From positions 186,271 to 250,270 of the forward strand of contig MNCI01001986.1 of assembly GCA_015680685.1 (NCBI GenBank): a stretch of 64,000 nt of DNA, written 5' to 3'. The translations under genes were made by a program, and so were the position numbers. Source of the stretch: Gnetum montanum (taxonomy: Eukaryota; Streptophyta; Gnetopsida; Gnetales; Gnetaceae). This document shows, in pieces, positions 22,961 through 35,949 of this stretch; the first letter of the stretch is position 1; every line of letters starts with the position of its first letter. The notes under the pieces are model-generated. The model did not search any database. It was given only the letters and a program-made list of their open reading frames with translations, and was not told the origin of the DNA.

Positions 22961-23848
22961 AATGAGTAGTGAGTATACCCTACGCCCAACCATATGAATC
23001 ACTAAGCATTCACATGCAATCCGATCAAATTTCATGGACTTATAGCCTTCTAAGTACACTGGTCTCTAGGAAGTAAAACTAATCAGTGCAATCATTGTCT
23101 TCCCAATTACACTTGTGAAATGCAAAGGTATGGTTAAGTGCAACTAAGGCATATGCTTTTTATCATTTTTATGTTTTATGGTTTAAGTCGCCTAAGGATA
23201 AAGAATAATGAATAAAATAAAATAAAATAATTAAATTGCTAATTTAAACTAACTAGCTACACTTAACTAATCCAGACATAAGCATCCGTTCCCACTTACT
23301 ATACACATTCTAAACACGTTTAACGCTACTGGGTTACCAAACGTTAAGCATTACTAGGATTACCAAGTGCCAAACGTATGCTAGAGGTGGTCATACTTAT
23401 GTGCTTAATTAATCACTATTTAATCTAGATTAATTTAGCTTAATTAATTATTTAATTACTTAAAGCATTAAAAGAAATTACATAAAACACTAAATGCATA
23501 AGTAAACAATTAATCTATTTCAAATAGCTACAAGATTTATTAGAAAGCTTATCTTTATTGCCACACACACTATTGTGCTCAGGTACAATAGTGCTCGAAT
23601 AGAGATCTGTACACTTTTTAACTCCTATTGTGGACACTTAAAAAAATATTCTAACTTTTGAATGACAAAACTATAAGAGCTCTACTAAAACTATGACAAA
23701 AAATGTCATAAACATGGTGGGCGAGCGCATATTTATAGACAAAAACAAACACTATGTTGACGAGGCCACATTAATGCATCAAATCCCATGTTGACGAGGC
23801 TACATCAACGAGGCCTCGTCAACATAACCCAGAAACTGTGATCCATCA
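22961..23848 (-). repeat. 3' LTR of a minus-strand gypsy element (family E)
   Basis: On the minus strand it begins TGATGGATCACAG at 23848, directly after a purine tract (CGTGAGGGTA). It ends near GGGTATACTCACTACTCATT. The terminal U5 portion matches the family A, B and C LTRs ('gattcatatggttgggcgta'-type). A TATA box reads GTCTATAAAT on the minus strand (about 23740-23731). The U3 contains reiterated GACGAGGC motifs. Confidence 0.65.
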
Positions 23849-24150
23849 TACCCTCACGACTAAATGAAAACTCGTTCTCAAGTGAACAAAATGAGGACAA
23901 AGTTTCTTACAAATTTTTGGGAAGGTATGGGATTATTAACTATCTACTGACATACACAAACATAACACACATGAACAAACACTAAGTGCCCAAGTGTACA
24001 AAATTACAANCAAACATAACACACATGAACAAACACTAAGTGCCCAAGTGTACAGAATTACAATCATTACAAATTTTTGGTGTTTAGGACAACCAAATTG
24101 AACACTAGGACAGAAATGACAAACATAATTCCTCTGATGGCATGAAGACA
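23849..24150 (-). mobile_element. 3' internal end of the minus-strand element, with a local duplication at an N
   Basis: On the minus strand this matches the last ~250 bp of the element A internal region (the 'cttgggYacttag', 'ccataccttccc' and 'cacttgagRacgaRttttYatttagtc' blocks). About 50 bp, including 'aacaaacactaagtgcccaa', appears on both sides of the single N at 24010. That is probably two contig ends not merged. Confidence 0.6.
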
Positions 24151-24169
24151 AGGAAGAAGTTTAAATGGT

Positions 24170-27018
24170 CCCAGGCAGTGAAGGCTCTTGAGGCTCCAAA
24201 GGACCTTCTCCTGCTTCAAGTAGACATGGTGGTTAAGATGGTTATGGTTGTCATATAGCAGCTATAATTTCTAGTAGAAGATGGAAGGTGTTCAACAATG
24301 CCTTCATCTTCTCCTCCTTACTTCTGGGATTGTTCATGGTTCATATTGCATCATGAATGTGGGCCAGTGTGGCAGCATCCCAAGGATAGGGCATTGTCAA
24401 GAACAACTCCTTCACATTGATGAACCAAGTAGCAAAAAGTTTGCATTTAACATCAAATGCCTTTATTGCATTTTGCATCTCTTGGTAGTCGCTTATGCTC
24501 TTGGCTAGGTTCTCAGCTGTAGATCATTGATTAGTGAAGCACTGCATAAGAACATTAAAATTTGCATTTTCCACCTCAAGCTCCTGCTTGGTGTCTCTAT
24601 GATGCTTGAACTCAACTTCGTACAACAAGTATGAACTAGCCACCTATTTCTCCAATTCAGACCATGGTCGTTCAGTAGTTAGCATTACCAAATTTACATA
24701 ACAAAGATTAGCAAGCTCCATGTACTCCATCATTTCCTCGATCTATAACTCCTTCATGCAAATCTCCACCTTGTTGCAGTCATTGAGCCCATCAAAGATA
24801 GGTTGCCAGACATCACCTCCTTCCTTGAGCTATTGGAGGGCCTCATTAACTTTCACCTTCGTCATCTAAATATGTTTTTCATTGGTCTCTTTTTGTAGAT
24901 CTACTTGATCTTTGTGGTGGGTTTTGACTCTCTTAAATTTGAGAGCCTCATTTTTCTAGGTGGCTACCTTTATTGCAGATTTCTAGCAAAGGACTCAGAC
25001 CTCCATGGAGAGATTTCTATTTTTGGCTGTCAATCTCCTTAGTACAGTGTTTACTCTAGCTAGTTGTTCTTACTGTTGATAGATGAAATCTTGCATTTGC
25101 TGCTTTTGCATATCAACATTTTGTAGGTGGTGATTTTTTACGGTCAAGGTGACATTCTTCTGGCAAGTCTAATCCAAGGCCTTTTGGATATTATGCATGG
25201 TGACATCGGCCAAGGACTCCTGAAAAATTATTGTCTCATTTGCATCCTCCACCTTCTTGAGCTTTTCTTGAAGCTATTAAAAAGCTTCATCACAAGTTAG
25301 TGCAGGGCTAAGAAGCACATGGTTAACAAGGTGGGCTCTTAATTCAGAAACCTCCATAGCCAGGTGTTGGTTTTGAGCTAAGGCTATTTCAAGTTGCCCT
25401 TCCATGATAATGCATTTGTCCCTTGCTTTTAGCAACTTTCTAATAGGGTTGTAGTGATTGTATTCAGAAATTCAAAGACATCTAGAATCGATTGTCCAAT
25501 TCCCACCAATTGGTCTAGCAACTCCTCGTGCTAGGCTATGCTCAATTCACTGCTAATTATTCCTATAGATATTTACACATTTTTAAGTGTAGAAACGTCT
25601 TGTATAGATGCCACAAGTGCATGTAATGCCTTGATAATTTTATCAGCAACCGCCTTTGCTACTATCTCCTATCCATGGTGTTGCATCACCAAGACAGTTG
25701 CCCCCTTGCCCTCCTCTAGAAGCATTGAGAAAGTAGTAGCATTCATAAAGATTTTCAGGAATTATTGCTATTGTGAGAGAGAGATTGTTATCTCTCAGGC
25801 GCTAGGATTTGATCTCACTAGTAGCTATGTTTTTTGGGCTAAAAATCTTGGCCCACCACCCTCCATCTAGCTAATGGTTCAAGCCACTTTATTGAAGTAA
25901 CTCATTGCTAGGTGATACACATATGGATCACCACCACTCGTTCCTACTTGCTACTCCTGCTCATGCAAGAGTTGCTCTTAGATCTCATGCATCCATTCAA
26001 GGGTAGCACAGGACTCCAATGTTGTTTCATGAGTGGGCAGTAGAGGTGGTGGTTGCTACTTCTCTTTCTTGATTATGGTCGGGGTCTTATCTTTCATCAT
26101 TTCTACCCAAGAGGTGGAAGGAGTATGTTGGATTGTATCATTGGCGTAGCGAACTATTCTTATGCTTTTGCATAGTTTTTTGATGAGGCAAGAAAAGGGT
26201 AGGGTGTTCCTTCCATGTTCATTTTCCTTGAATCGCTTCTCTATCTATAGATAGATAAGCAATGAAAGGTTCATAGGAAATTTTCCGCTCAAGGCAACAC
26301 ATGCATAGGCAAAAAAGGCAATCACCTTACTAGGCCTCACCATTAGATTGAAGTGATAGGCCAATATCCTAAAATATATGTGCTCTCCCAAGGTGAGTGC
26401 CCAATACTCCTTGTGGTCCACTCCATAACATTGTTGGGTCCACTCCTTTTTTACCTCCATGTCTACTTGTCTAGAGATCTCTATCAAATGTGTTCCATTA
26501 TTAGGCAATCCAAGGGCCTACATAATTGCCTCCACTGAGTAGGACACCTAAATGTCCTTGATCTTTATAGTGGCTCCTGCCTACCTATTGTTCTAGAAGA
26601 GATATGTCTCTTCCATGTACCATTCCCCACTAGAAGTGATGATTGGCCACATAGAAGAGTTTTGCAACTACATCTTGACTTCTAGTGGAGCATGTTCTAA
26701 GAATGATCCAAAGTTTAATTCTTGGAGAACTAAACGTTGGATGTTACAAGGCATGATTTGATCAAGGAAGACTTGAGTTAATGTGACCTCAAGTCTTAGC
26801 ATTAGTCTTAGCACCTCATCTTGATGGGATTATTTAGTTATGATTGCTTCCTTGGGAATCTATTGGAGAGATCAGGCTCGTTTTGAAGAGGTCCTGTCAC
26901 ATGAGTTTTTATTGCTTGTTCTTAGGCTTATTCTTACTGCTTCCTTTTAGCTCTAGGTCATCTGTCCCTTGGTTGATATGGTTCTCCTTCTTATGGGCGT
27001 TTTGATTTAGGTGCCATC
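24170..27018 (-). mobile_element. Degenerate retroelement/transposon ORF, minus strand
   Basis: A minus-strand frame can be followed over most of the stretch, broken mainly by TAG and TAA. It starts near 27018 with ATG-GCA-CCT-AAA-TCA-AAA (MAPKSK). The best open block (26508-26245) reads ...YWALTLGEHIYFRILAYHFN... and continues past a stop into RNTLPFSCLIKKLCKSIRI. This looks loosely like the 'putative plant transposon protein' domain carried by some plant gypsy-type elements. Below that come coiled-coil-like, Gln/Glu/Lys-rich segments. It probably belongs to the element whose 3' LTR is at 22961-23848. No RT or integrase was seen. The family assignment is tentative. Confidence 0.4.
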
Positions 27019-27779
27019 TGTAATCATAACATGACCAAGGATTAGCACTTAATGTGTAACCTTGAAACATTTGGAATACCTTATCCCTTGGGATAATTAC
27101 ACTTGGCTAAGTCATGATCATGGCTGATTTGATTATTTTAATATTATTTTATTATTATCTAATTAACTAGGTTACCAGAGTGTGTTAGAAGGGTTTACCT
27201 CTCATGGGTTGATGATTTAATATTCTTTTATTCATTAAACCCATGGGGAAGTTAGAAAAATTCCAAAAAAATTTCTGTCAAAAACCTAAGGTTTGTGGCC
27301 TCCATGACATAAAGTGTACCTTCAAAAGCTGCAGGGCTAAAGAACAGGATGAATCGAACAAATGGTTTGAAAGTTACGAGCTCTGGAAGGTTTTAAGCTC
27401 TAAAAAATTACAAAAGCTCCTCTTGCATGTGAAGTAAATGGCAAAAAATTCCTAAGTGGTGGGCACTATATATAGAATTTTTTCCATGTGTCAATTGGGC
27501 CTTGTCGACGAGGCCTAGTTGACATGGCGATTGGCCACCATTAACAAAATCAAAATTCAAAAAATACAAGATTTTCTTAATGACATTGGAGTCAAATGGA
27601 AGCCCAAAAAGCCAAGAACATAATGAAATACATGAAGAGGACCTGAGATTTCTCAAAAGATGGAGAATTATTAGAGAAATGCCTTAAGGAGCACATAGTT
27701 GGATGCAACTGATGGGGAATGCAAAAGATTTGATTACCAAAATGGCCAAGGATAAGGGAATTAACTACCTCAACCAAGA
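27019..27779 (-). other. Leader-like region upstream of the degenerate ORF; no gene
   Basis: Minus-strand TTCTATATATAG at about 27474-27463 is TATA-like, and ATTACAG just before the ATG at 27018 resembles a splice acceptor. GTCGACGAGGCC near 27505 recalls the GACGAGGC repeats of the LTR at 22961-23848. No full LTR was matched. The short open frames look random. Confidence 0.3.
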
Positions 27780-29045
27780 GCTATGTAAGTGGGTCCTCTT
27801 CAGAGCAAGCCTATGCCTTTTTTTGCCCTTGCATAATCTCAACTAAGGAGTCTGTGGATCCCACAATTGATTAATGGATCAAATCCTAGAGAATCTACCT
27901 AAGAATTTCAACATGTCAAATGAAGACATTATTAAACAAAAACATGAAAATTAGTAGTGAGGTGAGTTATGGAAAGCATTGATGGATGCGATAGAGAGTG
28001 GAATGGATGTTCCAATCATGGTCACATGAAGTCCCTTGTGGATTCTATGGTTAAACGACCTAATAAAGTCCAACCACAAGAATGCTCCCACAAGCAACCA
28101 CTACTTGTTATTTGAGAAGAAAAGAGAAGCAGGAAGTAAGAAAGAGCCTTCGTTAAAGGGGACCTTTAGGCATGGGTAACATGCCTTTTTAGTCCTATAA
28201 CTAGTGCTTTTAGCCCATTTATTTTTTCTAAGGGGTTTGCTTTGAATTCCCATCATGTTTTTTTTTGGGTATTTTATATTTTTATGTTTTTTTTGGATGG
28301 GAACCACACCATGCAAAGACTTATTCAAATTCCTTTTATTGGTCGATAAAGAATGGTAAGAAATCCATGAAAACATGCATGCACTCAAGCATGTAGAGAG
28401 GCATAAAGAGTATTAAATCCCCTTAAAGTCATACCCTTTTCAAACCTTTGAATCTTTCCCAAGTTTGGAAACTACCAAGGTCACAAGTTCATTAAAGTTT
28501 TCTTAATAAAAAAGGGACCTCATACTTCCAAAACCAAAAAAACCATAGAGTTGGTGGATGGGTGGATGACATGGACTCACTGCCTATTCCATGAAAGAGA
28601 AACCTATTTTAGTCATCGATCATCAAAATTTAAAAATGAAAACCAGACATTAGTAATCAAAAATATTAGGTACAAACCACCATTAGTAAACAACTACAAC
28701 ATCACTAAGTCCTATCGGCAATAAAGCACTTTTATTAGAAGACAAGAAAAATTCATACCAAAATAAGGAAAAATATAAAAGAAATTATAAAATATTCAAG
28801 AAAAATAAAACATACAAATGATGTTGTAAAACAAAAATTTGGAAAAATAACAAAGTGTAAAACAAAAATGATATAAAAACAAAAAAAGTGTGAAATAAAA
28901 AGGTGTAAAAATAAAAAAGTAGAAAAACTAAGGAGCCACTTATATAGTTAGCATGGATGGTCATCTCCCCCACGACTAAGTTGAAAGGAGGAGATCCAAA
29001 AGATTGAGCGAGGTTATCCATCCGATAAGGCATTGCTTTCATTGG
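27780..29045 (-). mobile_element. Inverted fragment of the family-A 3' region
   Basis: Its reverse complement is colinear with about 37080-38310 of element A. Shared blocks are the end of pol ('tcctcctttcaacttagtYg' and GTGGGGGAGATG), the TTTGCATGGTGTGGTT module (rc near 28310), 'cccatgcctRaaggtccc' and 'gcctRtgYctac...ggaYccac' near 27790. No LTR adjoins it, so it is a truncated or rearranged copy. The open frames within are low-complexity. Confidence 0.65.
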
Positions 29046-30197
29046 ATTGCATGGGCTCCTAAAAGTGGGAGAGTGTAGGTGTATTCATTCCCACAATTGG
29101 TACGTGGCATAGGTGTGTTTGTTCCTATAGCTAGTTCTTCAAAAGACTAGTGGTTGCAAGTCACTATTTGATAGATCCTAGCACCAATTAGATAAATAAA
29201 GGACTAATAAAAGACCTACAAGCAAGTGACTAATTATGAGTACTCATGACAACATTTCACATGCTATACTAACTATGGATATACTAGCAACCACAAAAGT
29301 TATATAATAATATAGCAACCATATGGGTTATGTATATACATTGGATAGTGACTACATGGATTAGGGGTATGTTAGCATCATTTTGTGAGTCATAGTAATG
29401 GTAATCTAGCCTATGATTGATCCATGAATGTGTTGTTCATGAGATGCATGATGATATGGTGTGGGTATGACTACATGAGCATGATAGTTGTGATGCATGC
29501 AGTGTGGTATAATAGATAAATGATTAATTATGTTTAATAGTGATTATATTTGGGACTATGTCATAGCTATCTATTCACTTCAATAGGGCTTATGTTAGTG
29601 TTATGTATGATATCATATGTACATATGTTGCTTACAGTATGTGCAAGACTAATTATTGATGCAAGTTGTTTTGTACCCTATTTCTCTCCTCTAGTATAAC
29701 ACTTGTTGACCATCTATCATGGGAAGTGGAAAGGCTTCCCACTTAGTTTTATACTAACTTTATTTTGTTATAGGTGGTGACTGTAGGGATGAAGAATAGT
29801 ACTAAGAGGGTTGGAGAGAGGGATGTCTATGAGGATTGATTAATGTATACCTCCACATAAAGTTTTCTATAGACTATTCATGTTTGTATGACCCTCATTA
29901 TATTCTTTTGGATATGATATTTATGTTTACTATTTTGTAAGAGCAATACAAATTTCTAGTTTGTTTATAAAGAGACTTGTAGTCTTATAAATTGATGTGT
30001 ATGTGATGTTTTTTTCTGTTTTTTTTTTTTTGGTTTAACATGGGTTTTTGGATGGTTTGAGAGTATGAGGTATATATATATATTGAGTGGTTTATTCTAA
30101 ATAAATTTTCATGCACAACTAGTTCTTGATTTCTTATGCTTTTGTTGTGTTATTACTAGTGATCCTAGACATCTTCGTCCTAGTTAGGTATTGTAGG
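29046..30197 (+). other. No gene; possible diverged LTR of another gypsy element
   Basis: AT-rich sequence ending 'cttcgtcctagttaggta', which resembles the end of a Del/Tekay-type plant LTR. Removing element A would join it to 'taggatgttatagc' at about 39849. A poly-T tract lies near 30011-30030 and a (TA)n stretch near 30072-30082. No coding frame is recognised. Confidence 0.35.
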
Positions 30198-31041
30198 TGA
30201 TGAGTCATGTTCTAACATGCTCCAATATCGGATACTTGATATTGGAGCCCAGGATGCATTATCGAATATTTGATATCGTAAGGTATATGCTAGCCTATAA
30301 ATATAGCTCTTGGGCTCATAATTTTGATATCAGTTTTTGTCATAGTTAGTGAAGCTCTTACAGTTTGTTTTCTCTAGAGGTAGAATATTTTCTGAGTGTT
30401 GCAACAAGAGTCTGAGTGTGTATGGATCTTTGTTCAAACATTGATGTACCTGAGCACAACAGTGTGATGGGAATAAAAACAAACCCTTTTAATCATCCTT
30501 GTAGCATTGAGAATAGACTAATGTTTCCTTGATGCATTTAATATTCATGCACTTTATTCTCATGCACTTCACTTTAATGCACTTTAATTAAGCAATTAAT
30601 TCCTAGTTGTTAATGAACACAAGCATGACCACCTTGAGCATACATGTACCACTTGGTAATCTAGAAATCCTTAATGTTTGGTAACCTACAAGGGCTATAT
30701 GTGTTTAGGATGTATTTGGAAAGTGGGAACAGGTACTTGTGTTAGGCTAGTTAGGTAGTACATAAAATAGATCTTAAATTACTCTACCTTTCATTCTTGT
30801 TGTAGATGATTAAATTTATAAAACATAAAAATGATTAAAATCATGTGCCTCAATTACACTTAAACCATATCCTTGAGCTTCATAAGTGTAGTTGGGAAGA
30901 CAACGAACATTCTCAACATCCATTTACTTCCTAGAGAATTAGTGCACTAGAGAACTATAGGTCCACGAAATTCGACCAGATCATGTGTGAATGCCTTAGT
31001 GATTCGTATGGTTGGGCATAAGGGTACCTTGCTGCTTATCA
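30198..31041 (+). repeat. Element A 5' LTR (844 bp)
   Basis: It starts TGATGAGTCATG and ends GCTTATCA (the terminal CTCATCA has one change). TATAAATATA at 30296-30305 is a likely core promoter element. It aligns end to end with 39014-39843 and 3009-3838, with many transitions. Confidence 0.85.
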
Positions 31042-31042
31042 T

Positions 31043-31060
31043 TGGCACTATTGCTGGGGA
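31043..31060 (+). other. Element A primer binding site (tRNA-Asp-like)
   Basis: TGGCACTATTGCTGGGGA matches the complement of the plant tRNA-Asp 3' end (TGGCGCCGTTGCCGGGGA) at 14 of 18 positions. All four differences are C-to-T or G-to-A transitions. It begins one base after the LTR, as expected. Confidence 0.75.
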
Positions 31061-31200
31061 CCTTTTGGTTGTTTTGTGTGCTATCTAGGACCTAGTAAAA
31101 ATTTATTCAATTGTTGAAATGAATTTTAGAGTCACATCACATCTTAAGATTAATACAACAATTTTAAGAAGCATATTGCATTTTTATTCTCTAACATAAA

Positions 31201-32833
31201 ATGTCTTCTTCTCATAGGAGTGATTCTTTGCCCAAGTCTAATAGAGTACATTTGCTAGTGCCTCAACAATACCGAGTGGCATATGCTCATCCTAATGAGT
31301 ATGTACTAAATTTCACCTTCATCCTACATCAGGATGAATAATTGTGATGGNCAAAAAGATGGTGGAGAGAACTTCGCTAGGGATTTTTCATTTAGTGAAA
31401 TTCCTCTCTTTGAATTTAGTGAAGGAGGTCAAAATTAGAATGTGCAGTCCATGATTCACAATCCTAGTTCTGGTAAGAATGGATCCAATGGCAAAGAAGG
31501 ATCCAAAGAGGCAAGTCAAGGTAGGGATGTAGACAAGAAATAAGATCATGATCATGGTTGTGATCACTAAAGAGGTGGTAGTAGGCACTGTGATGGTGCT
31601 AGTCCTCCTTTCTCTTCACCTTCATGATCATCCTCTTCTTCTTCTAGCTCTAATCGCAATCACAGGGGGTGTGACCATGATGAAGGTGATTGATGGAACA
31701 AAAATGATCAGAGGGATCATCAGGCAAGGTAAAACTAGGGGCACAAGCATTCAATAGAGATGTAATGCCATGAACAAAGGGGTAGTAGAGGGCATCATAG
31801 GCACCAAAATCAAGGCCTCAATGAGCATTTGCTTGCTACCTAGAGCATGCTAAACATTGTAGAGGTAGTACAAATTACAACAAGGCATGTAAAGGATAGT
31901 TAGATCAAAAGATTAGATATGAACAATATCCCTAGGTTTGAAGGGGGATATAACTTAGATTTGTAGAACCATATCCAAGCTTTTCAAGATGCATGTGCCT
32001 TGTAGAATATAGAGAATGAATGATAAAAACTTAAGTTGTTCCCATGGATACTTATTAAAGAAGTAGAAAACTAGTACTGGTGCTTAGAACTAGAATCTAT
32101 CAGACGATGGAGTACAATGCTTGAATTATTCAATGACAAATATCAAACATACTATAGAGTGTCCAACTTGAGAAGGCAAATCCAAGGATGGAAACAAGGA
32201 ACACACGAACCCTTGGATGCTGCCATCAGTCAATACTATTCCTTAATGCATAGATGTGCTCACCATGGTTATTCTCAACTAGATCTACTTCACCACATTG
32301 TAGATGGGCTTTGATCCAAAATAAGGAGAATCCTTGGCATCCATGCCCAAGGACGACTATTAGAGTTAAGCGTCCATTAGATCTAAAGATTGATCAAGTA
32401 GGTAGCTAAAGAGGAAGGTGAATTGAGAAAATAAGAAAGTGCAGAAGAGTATAATCATGATCCTTCCATTTGCAAGAGGGAGGTTCAATTTTGTGATAGT
32501 GAGGAAGAATCAGCACTTAACGAGGTGTCGAATAGGAAAGCCTTGTAGTTTCAAAAATTTCAATCTAAAATTATGGCCAAGGTTGATCAGTTATGGGACT
32601 CCATTGATAATAGATTTCAAGCTATCCTAAAAATTACTGAAGAGTTCAAAGAACGAGGTAGTGATTGTGCATGCTGGAGGCACATGGAAGTTGAATGTGC
32701 TTATCAAAAAGGTAAGGACAAGATTGCTACAATAAAAGAAGTTGCAAAAAGTGAATCAGATGATGATGGTGGATGTGACATTTGCCAGTATGAACATCCT
32801 AAGGGATGTTGCCCCATAGTGTCACACTCATAG
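31201..32833 (+). pseudogene. Element A gag relic
   Basis: An ATG at 31201 opens an MSSSHR... leader. The retrotransposon gag core is readable from about 31910 to 32315, with blocks RFEGGYNLD, WYWCLELES, LFNDKYQTYYRVSNLR and DLLHHIVDGL. A zinc-knuckle-like CDICQYEHPKGCC lies near 32779-32817, followed by a Gln/Pro-rich tail to about 33240. Several stops and frameshifts, and an N at 31351, break it. Equivalent blocks occur in elements B and C. Confidence 0.7.
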
Positions 32834-33378
32834 AAGTCTAGGGTGTATGCTTTGAATCCACAACTAACACAAAGGAAAACATCCAAAAGATTACCTTATC
32901 CTCAAGGTACCTCTACATAGTTCCACTAATAACAACAATATTATCCTAGTGGAACTCCACCACAACCATATGAGCAATATCAATAGTGGCAACAACCACA
33001 GTCATGGGAGCTAGCACCACTACCTGATCCCTATGGGTATTATGTTTAGCAACCCTTGTCTCCACATACTCCTCTAGTCATGTTTCTACTTTCTAATCTC
33101 ACTACCATAGTTCTGATTATTATTGAACTCATTCTCCACATGCAAGAAGGAATGCCACCTCTTACCCTTATCCTCCTCCTATTCCTACACATCTTCCTCC
33201 TCTAGTTGCATAGCTACCACCTACTCCACCTATGCAAGGTGAACTCTTTGCTCAATTGCAACAATGCAATGCTATCAAGGTTGTTAATCTACAAATGGAT
33301 CATTGACTAAGTGATTCAGATACTCAATCAAAGAAAAGACTTTTCTTTCGACAATGTAATCTACCTAAGCCCTCAACT

Positions 33379-33969
33379 ATGCTTGTGGTTGGCAACTCTA
33401 TTCCTCTGTCTTTCTTTGTATCAAATACCTCTGAGTGCCCTTCAAACCAAACATCACCCAAGATCCATACTATGATACTTACTCGTGTTGTATCTAATTG
33501 GATCCATGCTGAAAACCTTTTTAGGAAGTTGGCAGATCCTAGGAGTCCTTTGATCTATTTTCAAATTACTGGGAATAAACCATGCAAAGCTCTTCTTGAC
33601 TTAGGTTCTGGTGTCAATCTAATTTCTCATAAGATGTACACTACCTGAAACTTGCCTTCTTTAAAGAAGAGTAATATCATATTAGAATTGATAGACCAGT
33701 CCATCATTGTTCCATTGGGATTGGTAGAAGACATTGTCACCATTGTCTATGGGTGGTCTTATCCTGCTGATTTCCTAGTGATCAAAGTGAAGAACTGCAA
33801 AGGAGACTTCCCAATCATCATGGGAAGGGCATGGATAAGCACCATTGATGCAAGAATGGACATCAGAGATATTTCCCTAGAAATATCCAATGGATATGCA
33901 TTTGGAAAGATCGAGAAGAAGCAAGTTCCATGCATTGCATACAACGATACACTGTGCAATTATGTGTAG
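33379..33969 (+). pseudogene. Element A aspartic protease relic
   Basis: Two adjacent open frames cover the retropepsin region. The active-site loop reads ALLDLGSGVNLIS (about 33589-33627), the Asp-Leu-Gly-Ser variant common in Athila/Tat elements. Further on, GDFPIIMGRAWIST (about 33799-33846) is the conserved C-terminal Ile-Met-Gly-Arg-x-W motif. A TGA-type break separates the halves near 33646. The residues needed for catalysis seem kept, but the frame is broken. Confidence 0.7.
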
Positions 33970-34083
33970 AAACTTTGGATAGTGAAACGAGCATCAATCT
34001 CTGCATGCAAGCAGTGTGCACTAGAAGTAGAAATTTAAAGGTGATTGTATGTAGTAGCCACAAAATAGGAGGGCACCCAATGG

Positions 34084-35250
34084 TTGACCACTGATTCTAA
34101 GAGCAACACACTTTGCATGGAACCAACTAAGAGCCTAACATGTGCATATGTCATAGGCATGAATGAACTAGAGCAAGTTCATCACCAACTCTTTGATGAT
34201 ACAAATGTTGATACCTATTGGGGAGAGTTGGAAATTCCTAAAAATTTCAAGCAAGATCCCCTTGAACTAAAACCTCTATTGGCCAACATGAAATATGTGT
34301 TCTTAAAAAATGGGAAGCTGGTTATAATCAATGCAAATATTACTCCAGAACAAAAAAAATGTTGTTGAATGTGGTTGAAAAATGGGCAACAGCTTTTGCT
34401 TGGTCATATCCTACACTCACAAGGATTGATCATAGGATATGCCAGCATTGCATCTACACTGAAGCCAAATAGATAGCCACAGAGGGAATTGGACCCCAAA
34501 CTAAAGCAGATTATCAAAGAGAAAATTGAACAACTTTTCAAGGTTATCCCATTGCAAATAGTGAGTGGGTTAGTCCACTCATGATTGTGCCAAAAAAGGT
34601 AGTAAGTGGTGGGTTTGCATTGATTTTCAGCTGCTAAATATGGCAACATTTAAGGACCATTTTCTATTGCCATTTGTTGATTAGGTGTTAGACACAATAT
34701 TCGAGCATTACTATTATGGTTTTTTGGATGGTTATCGTGGCTATAACCAAATCCAAATCATGCCTAAAGACCAAGCTAATACAACATTCATGAGCCCTTG
34801 GGGAACTTTTGCATATTGCAAGATGCCTTTTGGTCTATGCAATGCCCCTACTACCTTTCAATGCCTAGTTCTAAGCATTTTTCAATAGCAAATTGGTAGT
34901 GGTGTGGAAGTCTTTATGGATGACTTCTCCACCTATGGAGCTACAGTTGAGTAAGCCCTAGATCGCCTTGAGCAAGTACTAAAATGATGTGTTGAGACAA
35001 ATCTTAGGCTCAACTAGTAAAAGAGTCATCTAATGGTTTAGAAAGGCATTGTATTGGGGCACAAAATATCACAAGCAAGAATTGAGGTTGGTTTCAAAAA
35101 AATAAGGGTTATCTAAGGAATAACCCACCAACTAGAAACTACGAAAGATGTTCAGTCGTTCCTTAGATATACTGGCTACTACCGATGATTCATAGAGAAT
35201 TTCTCTAAGATCACAAAATCATTAGTGGAACTGACAAAGAAAGATGTTTC
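34084..35250 (+). pseudogene. Element A reverse transcriptase relic
   Basis: A linker of about 94 codons leads into the RT. Readable blocks include FLDGYRGYNQIQI, FAYCKMPFGLCNAPTTFQ, and the catalytic FMDDFSTYG at 34913-34939, with both Asp present. LGHKISQ-like and SFLRYTGYYR blocks follow (thumb region). Stops are largely TAG/TAA where element C has Gln or Trp (for example 34682 and 34888). Confidence 0.75.
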
Positions 35251-35715
35251 ATTTATTTGGATGATGGAATGTGAATAAGCATTCCAACAGCTAAAAGAGA
35301 AACTTGTAGAAACTCCAATCGTACAAGCACTCGACTAGTCTAGATCATTTTATGTTATGACAAATGCATCAAAATATGCCTTGGGAGTTGTGCTTATGTC
35401 GATGGATGATAAGAAATGTCCATACTACATCCACTGCATAAGTCGAAGCATTGTGGGTGCATAATTGAACTACACCACCACAAAAAAAGAATTGATGGTG
35501 GTGGTGTTTGCTCTAGAAAAGTTTAAGCATTATGTGCTTGGATATAAAGTGTTTTGCAAACAGACCACAATGCCATCCACTTCCTAATGAACAACCCAAC
35601 CGTGAGCCCCCATGTCATACAGTGGCTGATGATCTTATGAAAATTCAATCTCATGATGATAGATTAAAAGGCCACTAAGAATGTGATCGCTAATCACTTG
35701 TCTCGTTTATGATGG
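35250..35715 (+). pseudogene. Element A RNase H relic
   Basis: It follows the RT directly. Readable motifs are YVMTNASKYALGVVL (the first catalytic Asp of the usual TDAS is Asn here), LNYTTTKKELMVVVFALEKF (catalytic Glu kept), QTDHNAIHFL and NVIANHLSRL. Stops occur at 35334 (TAG, TGG in element C) and at 35463 (TAA, CAA in element C). Confidence 0.7.
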
Positions 35716-35949
35716 GACAACAAAGAGGAAGAAAGTCCACTGTCTGATATGTTTCCTGATGAAATTCTATTTTTTAGGGCTATAATTAAACAATTGCCCA
35801 ATGAGCCTAAATGGTATGATGGCATTCTTACCTATCTTCTCATCCAAAAGATACCACAAGGGTTGGACCACTAGAAGAAACAGTAGTTTCTTCACTAGGT
35901 AAAATGCTTCATGGAGATCAACGGACACCTTTACAAGGTGTGCGCCGAT

